From the NCBI RefSeq assembly GCF_029919115.1, contig NZ_CP123990.1, positions 620,001-684,000 on the forward strand: a DNA stretch of 64,000 nt, in the 5' to 3' direction. The notes below the pieces were generated by a model that was given only the letters and a program-made list of their open reading frames with translations, had not been told where the DNA came from and did not search any database. A program made the translations under genes and the position numbers. Shown one piece after another: positions 56,651 to 64,000 of this stretch. Every line of letters begins with the position of its first letter. Position 1 is the stretch's first letter. The stretch is from Variovorax paradoxus. Lineage in GTDB: Bacteria > Pseudomonadota > Gammaproteobacteria > Burkholderiales > Burkholderiaceae_C.

Positions 56651-57037
56651 TTACTTGGGCTTGTAGGCCACCACGTCGATCTCGACCTTGGCGTCGACCA
56701 TCAAGCGCGCCTCGGTGGTCGAGCGCGCCGGCTTGTTTTCACCGAAATAGCTCATGTAGATGCGGTTGAAGGCACCAAAGTCGCGCGCGTCGTGCAGCCA
56801 CACGGTGCTCTTGCACACGTCGTCGAGCGTGGCGCCGGCCAGTGCGAGCACCTTCTTCAGGTTTTCCATTACCTGGCGCGTTTGCGCCTCGATGCCGCCC
56901 ACCACGATTTCGCCCTCGGCGTTGGCGGGCACCTGGCCCGACACGTAGATGAAATCGCCCGCGCGCACGGCGGGGGAGAAGGGGCGGGCCTGGCGGTCCG
57001 AGGCGACGGGCGGGGCGCCGAGGTATTCGAGCGGCAT
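56651..57037 (-). CDS. RidA/YjgF-family enamine/imine deaminase
   Basis: A 128-residue RidA-family protein. Seen are FSPAVRAGDFIYVSGQVP, GIEAQTRQVMENLKKVLALAGATLDDVCKSTVWL, FGENKPARSTTEARLM with the conserved Arg, and DAKVEIDVVAY. Canonical members hydrolyse reactive enamines released by PLP enzymes. AGGAG lies 7 nt before the ATG at 57037. It is divergent from a peptide-transport operon that ends with a PLP deaminase-like gene. Confidence 0.92.
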   Translation of the reverse strand: MPLEYLGAPPVASDRQARPFSPAVRAGDFIYVSGQVPANAEGEIVVGGIEAQTRQVMENLKKVLALAGATLDDVCKSTVWLHDARDFGAFNRIYMSYFGENKPARSTTEARLMVDAKVEIDVVAYKPK

Positions 57038-57227
57038 GGGAAAACTCCTGGAGTGAAAAAAGAAGGGAGGAAAGAGGATCGCAAGTATCGATCCAATCTG
57101 AAAATTAGTTTCAGAAAAGCCATCAAACAAGGGTTAACACGGATGATTTGGCATGAATACTGCTTCAAAGTCCGGGCCGAAAAGAAAATTTCTTTCACAA
57201 CCTGCCCGCCCCATGAAGGAGTTCCCC

Positions 57228-58802
57228 ATGCCTCACGCCGGTCTTGTCCAGCGCCTGCCGCACCTGTCCAAGCGCAGCCTCCTGGGCGCTTCCCTGCTTG
57301 CGCTGCTGTGCGCCGCGCTGCCCCATCAGCAGGCGCAAGCCCAGGGCCCGCGCAACTTTGCCACCCTGGCAATGGTGGCCGAGCCGCAGACGCTCGACCC
57401 GATGGCTTCGACCGCCGACCTGGTCGGAACCATCATGCAGCACGTGTACGAAACGCTGTACACCTTCGACGCCAAGTGGAACGTGGTGCCCATGCTGGCC
57501 GAGACCATGCCGAAGATCTCAGCCGACGGCAAGACCTACGCCATCACCCTGCGCAAGGGCGTCATGCTGCACAACGGCCGCGAACTCACGGCCGACGACG
57601 TGGTGGCCAGCCTGCAGCGCTGGATGGACCAGTCGCCGCGCGGCAAGGCCGTGGGCAAGGAAATCGAAAGCCTCAAGGCCAAGGGCCCGCTGGGCGTGGA
57701 GATCGTGCTGAAGGCGCCGTATGCGCCGCTGCTGTCGCAGCTTGCGCTGCCGAGCGGCATGGCCGCCATCATGGCGAAGGACTCTTTCGCCTCGCCGCTG
57801 AAGGACTTCGTCGGCACCGGGCCCTACAAGTTCAAGGAGCGCCGGCCCGACCAGTTCGTGCTGCTCACGCGCTTCGACAAATACGCAGCGCGCAAGGAGC
57901 CCGCAAGCGGCTACGGCGGCAAGCGCGAAGCCGCCATTGAAGAACTGCGCTTCGTGCCCGTGCCCAACGCCAGCACGCGCGTCGAAGGCGCCCTGGCCGG
58001 CCAGTACGACTTTGCCGACCTGCTGCCAGTAGAGGCATTGCCCCGGCTCGAGAAGGCTGGCGGCAAGACCGTGCCGATCATGACGCCGTCGTTCGGCTTT
58101 CCGTACCTGGTGCTCAACACCAAGGAAGGCGTTGCTTCCAACCAGGCCATCCGCCAGGCCATTCAAACGGCGCTCGGCGAGGGCGAGATGCTCGCGGCCG
58201 GCTTTGGCGACACGCGCTTCTTCGTGGCCGAGGGCAACCACTTTCCGAAGGGCTCGCCGTTCTATTCGGCGGCCGGCGCCACGCTGTACAACGAACGCAA
58301 CGCGCCCAAGGCCAAGGAGGCCGCGGCCAAGGCCGGCTACAAGGGTGAGCCGATCCGCGTGCTCACCAGCCGCCAGTACGACTTTCACTACAACATGTCG
58401 CTCCTGATGGCCGAGCAGCTCAAGCGCGCCGGCTTCAAGGTCGACCTCAACGTGGTCGACTGGGCCACGCTGGTGCAGCGCCGCAACGACCCCAAGCTCT
58501 GGGACATCTACGTCACCCATTCGGGCCAGTTCCCCGAACCGATGCTCTCGCCGCCGCAGCTGGGCGACGGCGCGCCCGGCTGGTGGGATTCGCCCGCCAA
58601 GAAGGCGGCGCTGCAGGCCTTCAACGTCGAGAGCGATCCCGCCAAGCGCGGTGCGCTCTGGGGCAAGGTGCAGCAGGTGGTCTACGAAGAGGTGCCGTAC
58701 ATCAACGTGGGCAAGTTCAACGGCCTCTCGGCCAAGAGCCCGGCGCTGGACAACTACCAGCCCGCCACCTGGCCCTTCTTCTGGAACGCACGGATCAAGT
58801 GA
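57228..58802 (+). CDS. Peptide ABC transporter substrate-binding protein (SBP family 5)
   Basis: A predicted 524-residue periplasmic binding protein of the DppA/OppA family. The signal peptide includes SKRSLLGASLLALLCAALP and ends near QAQAQ. ATLAMVAEPQTLDPMAST, YETLYTFDAKWNVVPMLAE and FVGTGPYKFKE are family blocks. AAGGAG lies 7 nt before the ATG at 57228, which supports this start over 57153. Ligands of the family are di- and oligopeptides, glutathione or nickel; this one is undetermined. Confidence 0.93.
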   Translation: MPHAGLVQRLPHLSKRSLLGASLLALLCAALPHQQAQAQGPRNFATLAMVAEPQTLDPMASTADLVGTIMQHVYETLYTFDAKWNVVPMLAETMPKISADGKTYAITLRKGVMLHNGRELTADDVVASLQRWMDQSPRGKAVGKEIESLKAKGPLGVEIVLKAPYAPLLSQLALPSGMAAIMAKDSFASPLKDFVGTGPYKFKERRPDQFVLLTRFDKYAARKEPASGYGGKREAAIEELRFVPVPNASTRVEGALAGQYDFADLLPVEALPRLEKAGGKTVPIMTPSFGFPYLVLNTKEGVASNQAIRQAIQTALGEGEMLAAGFGDTRFFVAEGNHFPKGSPFYSAAGATLYNERNAPKAKEAAAKAGYKGEPIRVLTSRQYDFHYNMSLLMAEQLKRAGFKVDLNVVDWATLVQRRNDPKLWDIYVTHSGQFPEPMLSPPQLGDGAPGWWDSPAKKAALQAFNVESDPAKRGALWGKVQQVVYEEVPYINVGKFNGLSAKSPALDNYQPATWPFFWNARIK

Positions 58803-58845
58803 TGGGGCCGTTCGCCTTCGCATCGCCTCGACAAGACCGCACTCC

Positions 58846-59787
58846 ATGATCCGCTACATCGCTTCCCGCGCCGCCGGCATGCTGGTGGTTCTCGCCATCG
58901 TGGCGGTGCTCGTCTTCGTGCTCACGCGTGCGGCTTCGGGCGACCCGGTGTCGGTGCTGCTGGGCGACCAGGCCACGGCCACCGACATTGCGCGCGTGCA
59001 AAAGGAATACGGCCTGGACAAGCCGCTGCCGGTGCAGTTCGGCTACTGGCTTCGCGAGGTGCTGCAGGGCAACCTGGGCACCTCCATCTTCCTGCAGCGG
59101 CCGGTCACGCAGGCGCTGTGGGAGCGGGCCGAGCCCACCACGCTGCTTGCGCTCATGGCCGTGGCCATTGCGGCGCTGATCGGCGTGCCCTGCGGCATTG
59201 TTTCGGCCGTGTTCCGCGGACGGGTGGTGGACCAGCTGTTCACCGGCATTGCCATGCTCGGCGCCAGCATTCCGAGCTTCTGGCTCGGCATCGTGCTGAT
59301 CCAGATCTTCGCAGTGTCGTTCGGCTGGTTCCCGGTGTCGGGCTACGGCGCGCCTGACGCGCCGTTTGCCGAGCGCCTGCATGCGCTGGTGCTGCCGGCC
59401 ACGGTGCTCGGCCTCTTGAACTCGGCCCTCATCATCCGCTTCACGCGGGCCTCGATGCTCGACGTGCTCGGTGAAGACTATGTGCGCACCGCGCGCTCCA
59501 AGGGCCTGAGCGAGAGCGTGGTCGTGCTCAAGCATGCGCTGCGCAATGCATTGGTGCCCATCGTCACGGTGATCGGCCTCACGGTGGCGCTGATGATCGG
59601 CGGCGCCGTCATTACCGAAACCGTATTCGGCCTGCCCGGCGTCGGCAACCTGGTGGTGAGCGCGGTGCTCCGGCGCGACTACCCGGTGATCCAGGGCGCG
59701 CTGCTCGTGATTGCGGCGATCTACGTGCTGATCAATTTCTCCATCGACCTGCTGTATGCGGTCGTCGATCCGCGCGTGAAGGTTTGA
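58846..59787 (+). CDS. Peptide ABC transporter permease (DppB-like)
   Basis: A 313-residue inner-membrane permease with about six helices. The family start MIRYIASRAAGMLVVL, GDQATATDIARVQKEYGLDKPLPVQFGYW and the EAA loop (YVRTARSKGLSESVVVLKHALRNALVPI) are present. It forms the channel with the DppC-like protein encoded next. The start at 58846 follows a 43-nt gap after the binding-protein gene. Confidence 0.94.
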   Translation: MIRYIASRAAGMLVVLAIVAVLVFVLTRAASGDPVSVLLGDQATATDIARVQKEYGLDKPLPVQFGYWLREVLQGNLGTSIFLQRPVTQALWERAEPTTLLALMAVAIAALIGVPCGIVSAVFRGRVVDQLFTGIAMLGASIPSFWLGIVLIQIFAVSFGWFPVSGYGAPDAPFAERLHALVLPATVLGLLNSALIIRFTRASMLDVLGEDYVRTARSKGLSESVVVLKHALRNALVPIVTVIGLTVALMIGGAVITETVFGLPGVGNLVVSAVLRRDYPVIQGALLVIAAIYVLINFSIDLLYAVVDPRVKV

Positions 59788-59801
59788 GAGAGAACAACAA
59801 C

Positions 59802-60641
59802 ATGCAAATGCCCCGAATGCTCCGCCAGCTGATGCACCGCCGCATCGTGATGGTCTCCGCGCTGGTGCTGCTGGTCATCGCGGTCATGGCCATCGGCGCG
59901 CCGCTGTTCGCCTCCATCGATCCCAACGACACCGCCGTGCTGCAACGCCTGAAGGGGCCGAGTGCCGAGCACCTGCTGGGCACCGATGAACTGGGCCGCG
60001 ACATGTACTCGCGCATCGTGCACGGTGCGCGCTACTCGCTGGCGATTGCGGCGCTCACCGCCCTTGGCGCGGTGGTTGCCGGCACGGTGCTGGGCCTCAT
60101 GGCCGGCTTCTTCCGCCGGCTCGATGCACCGCTGATGCGCGTGGTCGACGCGATGATGTCGTTCCCAGACATCCTCCTGGCGATCGCGCTCGTTGCCATC
60201 CTCGGCCCTTCGCTCATCAACACGGTGCTGGCGCTGGTGCTCGTGTACACGCCGCGCGTGGCGCGGGTGGTGCGGGCCTCGACATTGGTGGTGCGCGAGC
60301 TGCTGTTCGTCGAAGCGGTGCGTGCATTGGGCGTGCGCACCTCCCGCATCCTGTGGCGGCACATCCTGCCCAACCTGATGTCGCCGATCCTCGTGCAGGT
60401 GTCGTTCATCTTTGCCTACGCCATCCTGGCCGAGGCGGGGCTCTCGTTTCTCGGCGTCGGCGTGCCGCCTGAAATACCGACCTGGGGCACCATGGTCGCG
60501 GGCAGTCAGCAGTACGCGCACCAGGCCTTCTGGGTGGTGCTGTTCCCGGGGCTCGCCATCATCTTTACCGCGCTCTCGCTGCAGCTGCTGGGCGACGGCG
60601 TGCGCGACCTGCTCGACCCCAAGCTCAAGAAGACGCTCTGA
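59802..60641 (+). CDS. Peptide ABC transporter permease (DppC-like)
   Basis: A 279-residue permease. The HLLGTDELGRDMYSRIVHGARYSL segment is diagnostic of DppC/OppC. The EAA loop is FVEAVRALGVRTSRILWRHILPNLMSPI, and FLGVGVPPEIPTWGTMVA is also typical. The ATG at 59802 is preferred over the in-frame TTG at 59784. Its last base is the first base of the next gene. Confidence 0.94.
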   Translation: MQMPRMLRQLMHRRIVMVSALVLLVIAVMAIGAPLFASIDPNDTAVLQRLKGPSAEHLLGTDELGRDMYSRIVHGARYSLAIAALTALGAVVAGTVLGLMAGFFRRLDAPLMRVVDAMMSFPDILLAIALVAILGPSLINTVLALVLVYTPRVARVVRASTLVVRELLFVEAVRALGVRTSRILWRHILPNLMSPILVQVSFIFAYAILAEAGLSFLGVGVPPEIPTWGTMVAGSQQYAHQAFWVVLFPGLAIIFTALSLQLLGDGVRDLLDPKLKKTL

Positions 60642-61678
60642 TGACGACCGCTGCGAACACACCGCGTCTCCAGGTCAGCAACCTGAGCACCAGCTTTCCC
60701 ACCGAAGACGGCCTCATCCGCTCGGTAGCCGATGTGAGCTTTTCAATCCAGCCGGGCAAGACGACGGCGCTGGTGGGCGAATCGGGTTCGGGCAAGTCAG
60801 TCACCAGCCTCACGCTGATGCGCCTCCTGCCCAAGACTGCCAACGCACAGGTCAGCGGTTCGGCTTCATTCGTCACGCGCGAAGGCAAGACGCTCGACCT
60901 GCTGAAGATCGGCGAGCGCGAAATGCGCAGCTTGCGCGGCAACCAGCTGTCGATGATCTTCCAGGAGCCGATGACCAGCCTGAACCCGGTCTTCACCATC
61001 GGCGAGCAGATTGCCGAGAGCGTGCGGCTGCACAAGGGGCTCGACCGCAAGGCCGCGCTCGCACATGCGCTGCGCATGCTGGAGCTGGTCGAGATTCCGG
61101 CCGCGGCGCAGCGCATTCACGAGTACCCGCACCAGCTGTCAGGCGGCATGCGCCAGCGCGTGATGATCGCGCTGGCCATGGCCTGCGACCCGACGCTGCT
61201 GATTGCCGACGAGCCCACCACCGCGCTCGACGTGACCATACAGGCGCAGATTCTCGAGCTCATGCGCCGGCTGCAGGCCGAGACGGGCATGAGCATCCTG
61301 TTCATCACGCACAACCTCGGCGTGGTCGCGCACCATGCGGATGATGTGGTGGTGCTGTACGCAGGTCGCGTGGTTGAAAGCGCGCCCGTGCGGCCGCTGT
61401 TCGCGCAGCCTGAGCATCCGTACACGCAGGGCCTGCTGGCTTGCCTGCCGGGCAAGGCGCGGGTGCCGGGGCAGCCCAAGCCGAAGCGGCTGTTCGCGAT
61501 TCGCGGCCAGGTGTCGAGCCCGCTCGCACCGCCCCCCGGCTGTGCCTTCGAGCCGCGCTGCGACCGCGCGGTGGCAGGGTGCAAGGAGGCGATGCCTCCG
61601 CTCATCGACATCCGCCAGGATCGCCAGGCGCGCTGCACGCGGGTGCAGCCGGAAGCGCAACTTGCGAGGGTTGCATGA
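60641..61678 (+). CDS. Peptide ABC transporter ATP-binding protein (DppD-like)
   Basis: A 345-residue ATPase: Walker A (GESGSGKSV), [21 protein letters not shown], signature LSGGMRQR and Walker B ([13 protein letters not shown]). The C-terminal oligopeptide-transporter extension has the cysteine cluster seen in DppD/F ([15 protein letters not shown]). The 157-nt gap that separates it from its partner holds a large inverted repeat. Confidence 0.95.
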   Translation: MTTAANTPRLQVSNLSTSFPTEDGLIRSVADVSFSIQPGKTTALVGESGSGKSVTSLTLMRLLPKTANAQVSGSASFVTREGKTLDLLKIGEREMRSLRGNQLSMIFQEPMTSLNPVFTIGEQIAESVRLHKGLDRKAALAHALRMLELVEIPAAAQRIHEYPHQLSGGMRQRVMIALAMACDPTLLIADEPTTALDVTIQAQILELMRRLQAETGMSILFITHNLGVVAHHADDVVVLYAGRVVESAPVRPLFAQPEHPYTQGLLACLPGKARVPGQPKPKRLFAIRGQVSSPLAPPPGCAFEPRCDRAVAGCKEAMPPLIDIRQDRQARCTRVQPEAQLARVA

Positions 61679-61703
61679 GCCGCCCGCTGCCGCCCCTGTC
61701 TTT

Positions 61704-61816
61704 CTCCCTCCCCTTCCGGGGGAGGGTTGGGGTGGGGGCTCTGGGCGGTGGAGACCGTCGCAACAATAAAACGGCCGGCTGCCCCCACCCCAACCCTCCC
61801 CCGGAAGGGGAGGGAG
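61704..61816. repeat. Perfect 36-bp inverted repeat (REP/BIME-like) between dppD- and dppF-like genes
   Basis: Bases 61704-61739 are the exact reverse complement of 61781-61816, separated by 41 nt. Each arm also contains its own palindrome (CCCTCCCC and GGGGGAGGG around TTCC). The polypurine/polypyrimidine content and position suggest a mobile or amplified repeat of the kind common in Comamonadaceae. In RNA it would form a very stable hairpin within the operon. Confidence 0.92.
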
Positions 61817-61835
61817 CCAATACAACATCCCCACA

Positions 61836-62816
61836 ATGACCGCCGCCCCTCTCATCGAAGTCCGCAGCCTCAAGAAATACTTCGGCAGCAGCGACCGCCC
61901 GGTGCGCGCCGTCGACGATGTGTCGTTCGTCATCCGTCCCGGCGAAACACTGGGCCTCGTCGGCGAATCGGGTTCCGGCAAGAGCACCATCGGCCGCACC
62001 GTGCTGCGGCTGGTGGAAAGCACTGCGGGCCAGGTGCTCTACCGCGGCGACGACATCGGCACACTCTCGGGCGAGCGCATGCGCAAGCTGCGCAGCAAGC
62101 TGCAGATCATCTTTCAAGATCCGTACGCAAGCCTGAACCCCAAGATGCGCATCAGCGCCATCCTCGGAGAGGCGCTGTCCACGCACGGCCTGCACAAGGG
62201 CGCCGCCGCACGCGACAAACGCATTGCCGAGCTGCTCGAAACCGTGGGCCTGCGCGCGGAGCATGCGAGCCGTTTCCCGCACGAGTTCTCGGGCGGGCAG
62301 CGCCAGCGCATCGGCGTGGCGCGCGCGCTCGCGGTGGAGCCGGAGTTCATCGTGGCCGACGAGCCGCTGTCGGCGCTGGACGTCTCCATTCAGTCGCAGG
62401 TCATCAACCTGCTGGCCGACCTGCGCGAGCGGCTTGGGCTGACCATGCTCTTCATCTCGCACGATCTCGACGTGGTCGAGTACCTGTGCGACCGCGTGGT
62501 GGTGCTGTACCTTGGCAAGGTGATGGAGGTAGCCACCACCGACGAACTGTTCGCGCGGCCTTCGCACCCCTACACCCAGGCGCTGCTGGCCGCGAGCCCG
62601 AAGCCCGACCCGACGCTGGCCACGGAACGCATCGCGCTCAAGGGCGACATTCCCAGCCCCATCTCTCCGCCTTCGGGCTGCGTGTTCCGCACCCGTTGCC
62701 CGCACGCCATCGCGGCCTGCGCTCAGACCGTGCCGCCGCTCGATGAGATTTCCGTCGGACACTACAGCGCCTGCATCCGCAAAGAGCTGCTCTCCAACAT
62801 TGCCGCACGACCATGA
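61836..62816 (+). CDS. Peptide ABC transporter ATP-binding protein (DppF-like)
   Basis: A 326-residue ATPase partner of the DppD-like protein. Walker A (GESGSGKST), [16 protein letters not shown], signature [15 protein letters not shown], Walker B ([14 protein letters not shown]) and the C-terminal cysteine-containing extension ([15 protein letters not shown]) are visible. The start lies 20 nt after the inverted repeat. The stop overlaps the downstream deaminase-like gene (ATGA). Confidence 0.95.
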   Translation: MTAAPLIEVRSLKKYFGSSDRPVRAVDDVSFVIRPGETLGLVGESGSGKSTIGRTVLRLVESTAGQVLYRGDDIGTLSGERMRKLRSKLQIIFQDPYASLNPKMRISAILGEALSTHGLHKGAAARDKRIAELLETVGLRAEHASRFPHEFSGGQRQRIGVARALAVEPEFIVADEPLSALDVSIQSQVINLLADLRERLGLTMLFISHDLDVVEYLCDRVVVLYLGKVMEVATTDELFARPSHPYTQALLAASPKPDPTLATERIALKGDIPSPISPPSGCVFRTRCPHAIAACAQTVPPLDEISVGHYSACIRKELLSNIAARP

Positions 62817-64000
62817 CCGACACCACAGCCGCCACCGACAAGATCAACGATTTCAACGACCCGCTGCTGGGCAGCAACTTCAAGGGCTACCCGCGCACCC
62901 AGCCGCCGCGCCGCCGCAGCGAGGTTGGCGCCGCAGGGTGGAACGTGCTCGCCGGCGACCTGCCGCTGCCGCTGGCCGTGCTCAAGCGCGAGGCGCTCGA
63001 GCACAACCTGACCTGGATGCAGTCGCGCGTGCGCGAGTGGGGCATCGATTTGGCGCCGCATGGCAAGACGACCATGTCGCCGCAGCTCTTCCAGCGCCAG
63101 CTCGATGCCGGCGCCTGGGGCCTGACCTTCGCTACCGTGACGCAACTCGCCGTTGGCGTCGCGGCCGGCGCCCGCCGCACGCTCATCGCCAACCAGGTGG
63201 TCAGCGACGAAGACCTGGCCGGCATCCAGTTGCTGCTGCATGCGCATGCGGACCTTCGCGTGGTGTTCCTGGTCGATTCGCTGGCGCAGCTCGCGCTGAT
63301 CGAAGACTGGTCGAAGCGCCACCCCGAGAGCGTGCCTTTCGAGGTGATGCTGGAGATTGGCGTCGAAGGCGCACGCACCGGCTGCCGTACCCACGAGGAA
63401 GCCGTGGCCCTTGCCACGCGGCTGCGCGCCAGCGATGCGGTCAAGCTAGTGGGCATCGAAACCTACGAAGGTCAAGGCGCCACCGGCGCCAGCGAACCCG
63501 ATGCGGCCTATGCCACCACGCTGATGGACCGCGTGGAAGCCATTGCGCGCCACTGCGATACGCAGCAGTTGTTCGAAACGGCCGAGGTGCTGGTTTCCGC
63601 TGGCGGCTCGGCCATCTTCGACCTGGTGGCCGGCCGGCTCAAGCCCGCGCTGGGTTCGCCCGTGCGCGGCCTGCTGCGCTCGGGCTGCTATGTCACGCAC
63701 GACCACGGGTTTTACAAGCGCATGGTGAGCGCGGTGGACGAGCGGCTGGGTTGCGATTGCGGGGAGAGCCTGCGCCCCGCCATGGAGGTGTGGGCCACGG
63801 TGCAATCGCGGCCTGAAAAGGGCCTGGCGATTCTGGCGGTCGGCAAGCGCGACATTTCGTTCGATCTCTCGATGCCGGTGCCCATCGCACGCGCCGCACG
63901 CGGCATGCTCGAAGCCGAGGCCGTGCCCGCCGGCTGGAAGATCACCGCGCTGAACGACCAGCACGCCTATCTGCGCTGGAACGAATCCGAAGAGGCGCAG
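62813..64000 (+). CDS. PLP-dependent amino acid deaminase/aldolase (DSD1/D-threonine aldolase-like), 3' end missing
   Basis: The frame is open from the ATG at 62813 to the window end (396 codons) without a stop. The N-terminal alanine-racemase-like barrel has LPLAVLKREALEHNLTWMQ and the PLP lysine in APHGKTTMSPQLF (Lys85). VLVSAGGSAIFDLV and LRSGCYVTHDHGFYKRM lead into the C-terminal D-serine dehydratase-like domain. Members act on D-serine, D-threonine or related amino acids. Translational coupling to the transporter suggests catabolism of amino acids from imported peptides; that is inferred. Confidence 0.88.
   Translation, partial: MTDTTAATDKINDFNDPLLGSNFKGYPRTQPPRRRSEVGAAGWNVLAGDLPLPLAVLKREALEHNLTWMQSRVREWGIDLAPHGKTTMSPQLFQRQLDAGAWGLTFATVTQLAVGVAAGARRTLIANQVVSDEDLAGIQLLLHAHADLRVVFLVDSLAQLALIEDWSKRHPESVPFEVMLEIGVEGARTGCRTHEEAVALATRLRASDAVKLVGIETYEGQGATGASEPDAAYATTLMDRVEAIARHCDTQQLFETAEVLVSAGGSAIFDLVAGRLKPALGSPVRGLLRSGCYVTHDHGFYKRMVSAVDERLGCDCGESLRPAMEVWATVQSRPEKGLAILAVGKRDISFDLSMPVPIARAARGMLEAEAVPAGWKITALNDQHAYLRWNESEEAQ

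Overview
The window is GC-rich (roughly two thirds G+C), dense, chromosomal-type DNA. Its gene neighbourhoods (mlaFEDACB, then a yadGH-like ABC exporter, ibaG, murA and hisG; petABC then sspA-sspB; hisIE-HIT-tatABC-htrA) are typical of Burkholderiales. Protein styles and a recognisable intergenic palindrome family point to Comamonadaceae, most likely a Variovorax or close relative. The genus is an inference. I see no prophage, insertion sequence, CRISPR array or plasmid backbone.

Layout. 1-1370: 3' part of gltD and its terminator. 1376-5378: complete Mla phospholipid-trafficking operon (F-E-D-A-C-B). 5477-8779: a two-gene ABC-2 exporter, ibaG and murA. 8776-15198: his genes G-D-(two unknown envelope genes)-C-B-H-A. 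15219-19670: four non-his genes (orphan AAA ATPase; a leftward pair of solute-binding protein and symporter; hexose-6-phosphate mutarotase-like) between hisA and hisF. 19691-24887: hisF-I-E, a DUF4870-like membrane protein, a HIT protein, tatABC and a leftward membrane-anchored HtrA protease. 25172-28792: MFS transporter, Nif3-like protein, pdxA and convergent mscL.

28985-43925 is the main accessory region. It holds a PAP2-like phosphatase, a Wza/Wzb/Wzc export and phosphoregulation operon, a second operon (initiating sugar transferase, pyruvyl transferase-like protein, GT4, glycosidase-like protein, flippase), and a convergent yjbEFGH/gfcABCD-type locus in which yjbG and yjbH are fused into one 1019-residue protein. 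No Wzy polymerase is evident. 44222-48536: cytochrome bc1 (petABC), sspA, sspB and tRNA-Thr(TGT). 48634-55878: YXWGXW-type secreted protein, DUF1275 protein, SDR oxidoreductase, recJ with an upstream conserved gene, and lolC-lolD. 55972-64000: a ClpP-like peptidase gene, RidA, a dipeptide/oligopeptide ABC transporter operon and a DSD1-like PLP deaminase running off the end.

The most striking observation concerns two genes, the yjbF homologue and the clpP-like gene. Each is frameshifted by an exact tandem duplication with the same 67-nt period. Removing one copy restores an uninterrupted gene in both cases. Identical periods at two unrelated loci 13 kb apart suggest contigs joined without trimming a 67-base k-mer overlap, though real duplication cannot be excluded from sequence alone. 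Other points of note are the YjbG-YjbH fusion, an ABC-type binding protein paired with a secondary symporter, a palindromic repeat translated inside LolD, and a perfect 36-bp inverted repeat inside the peptide-transport operon.
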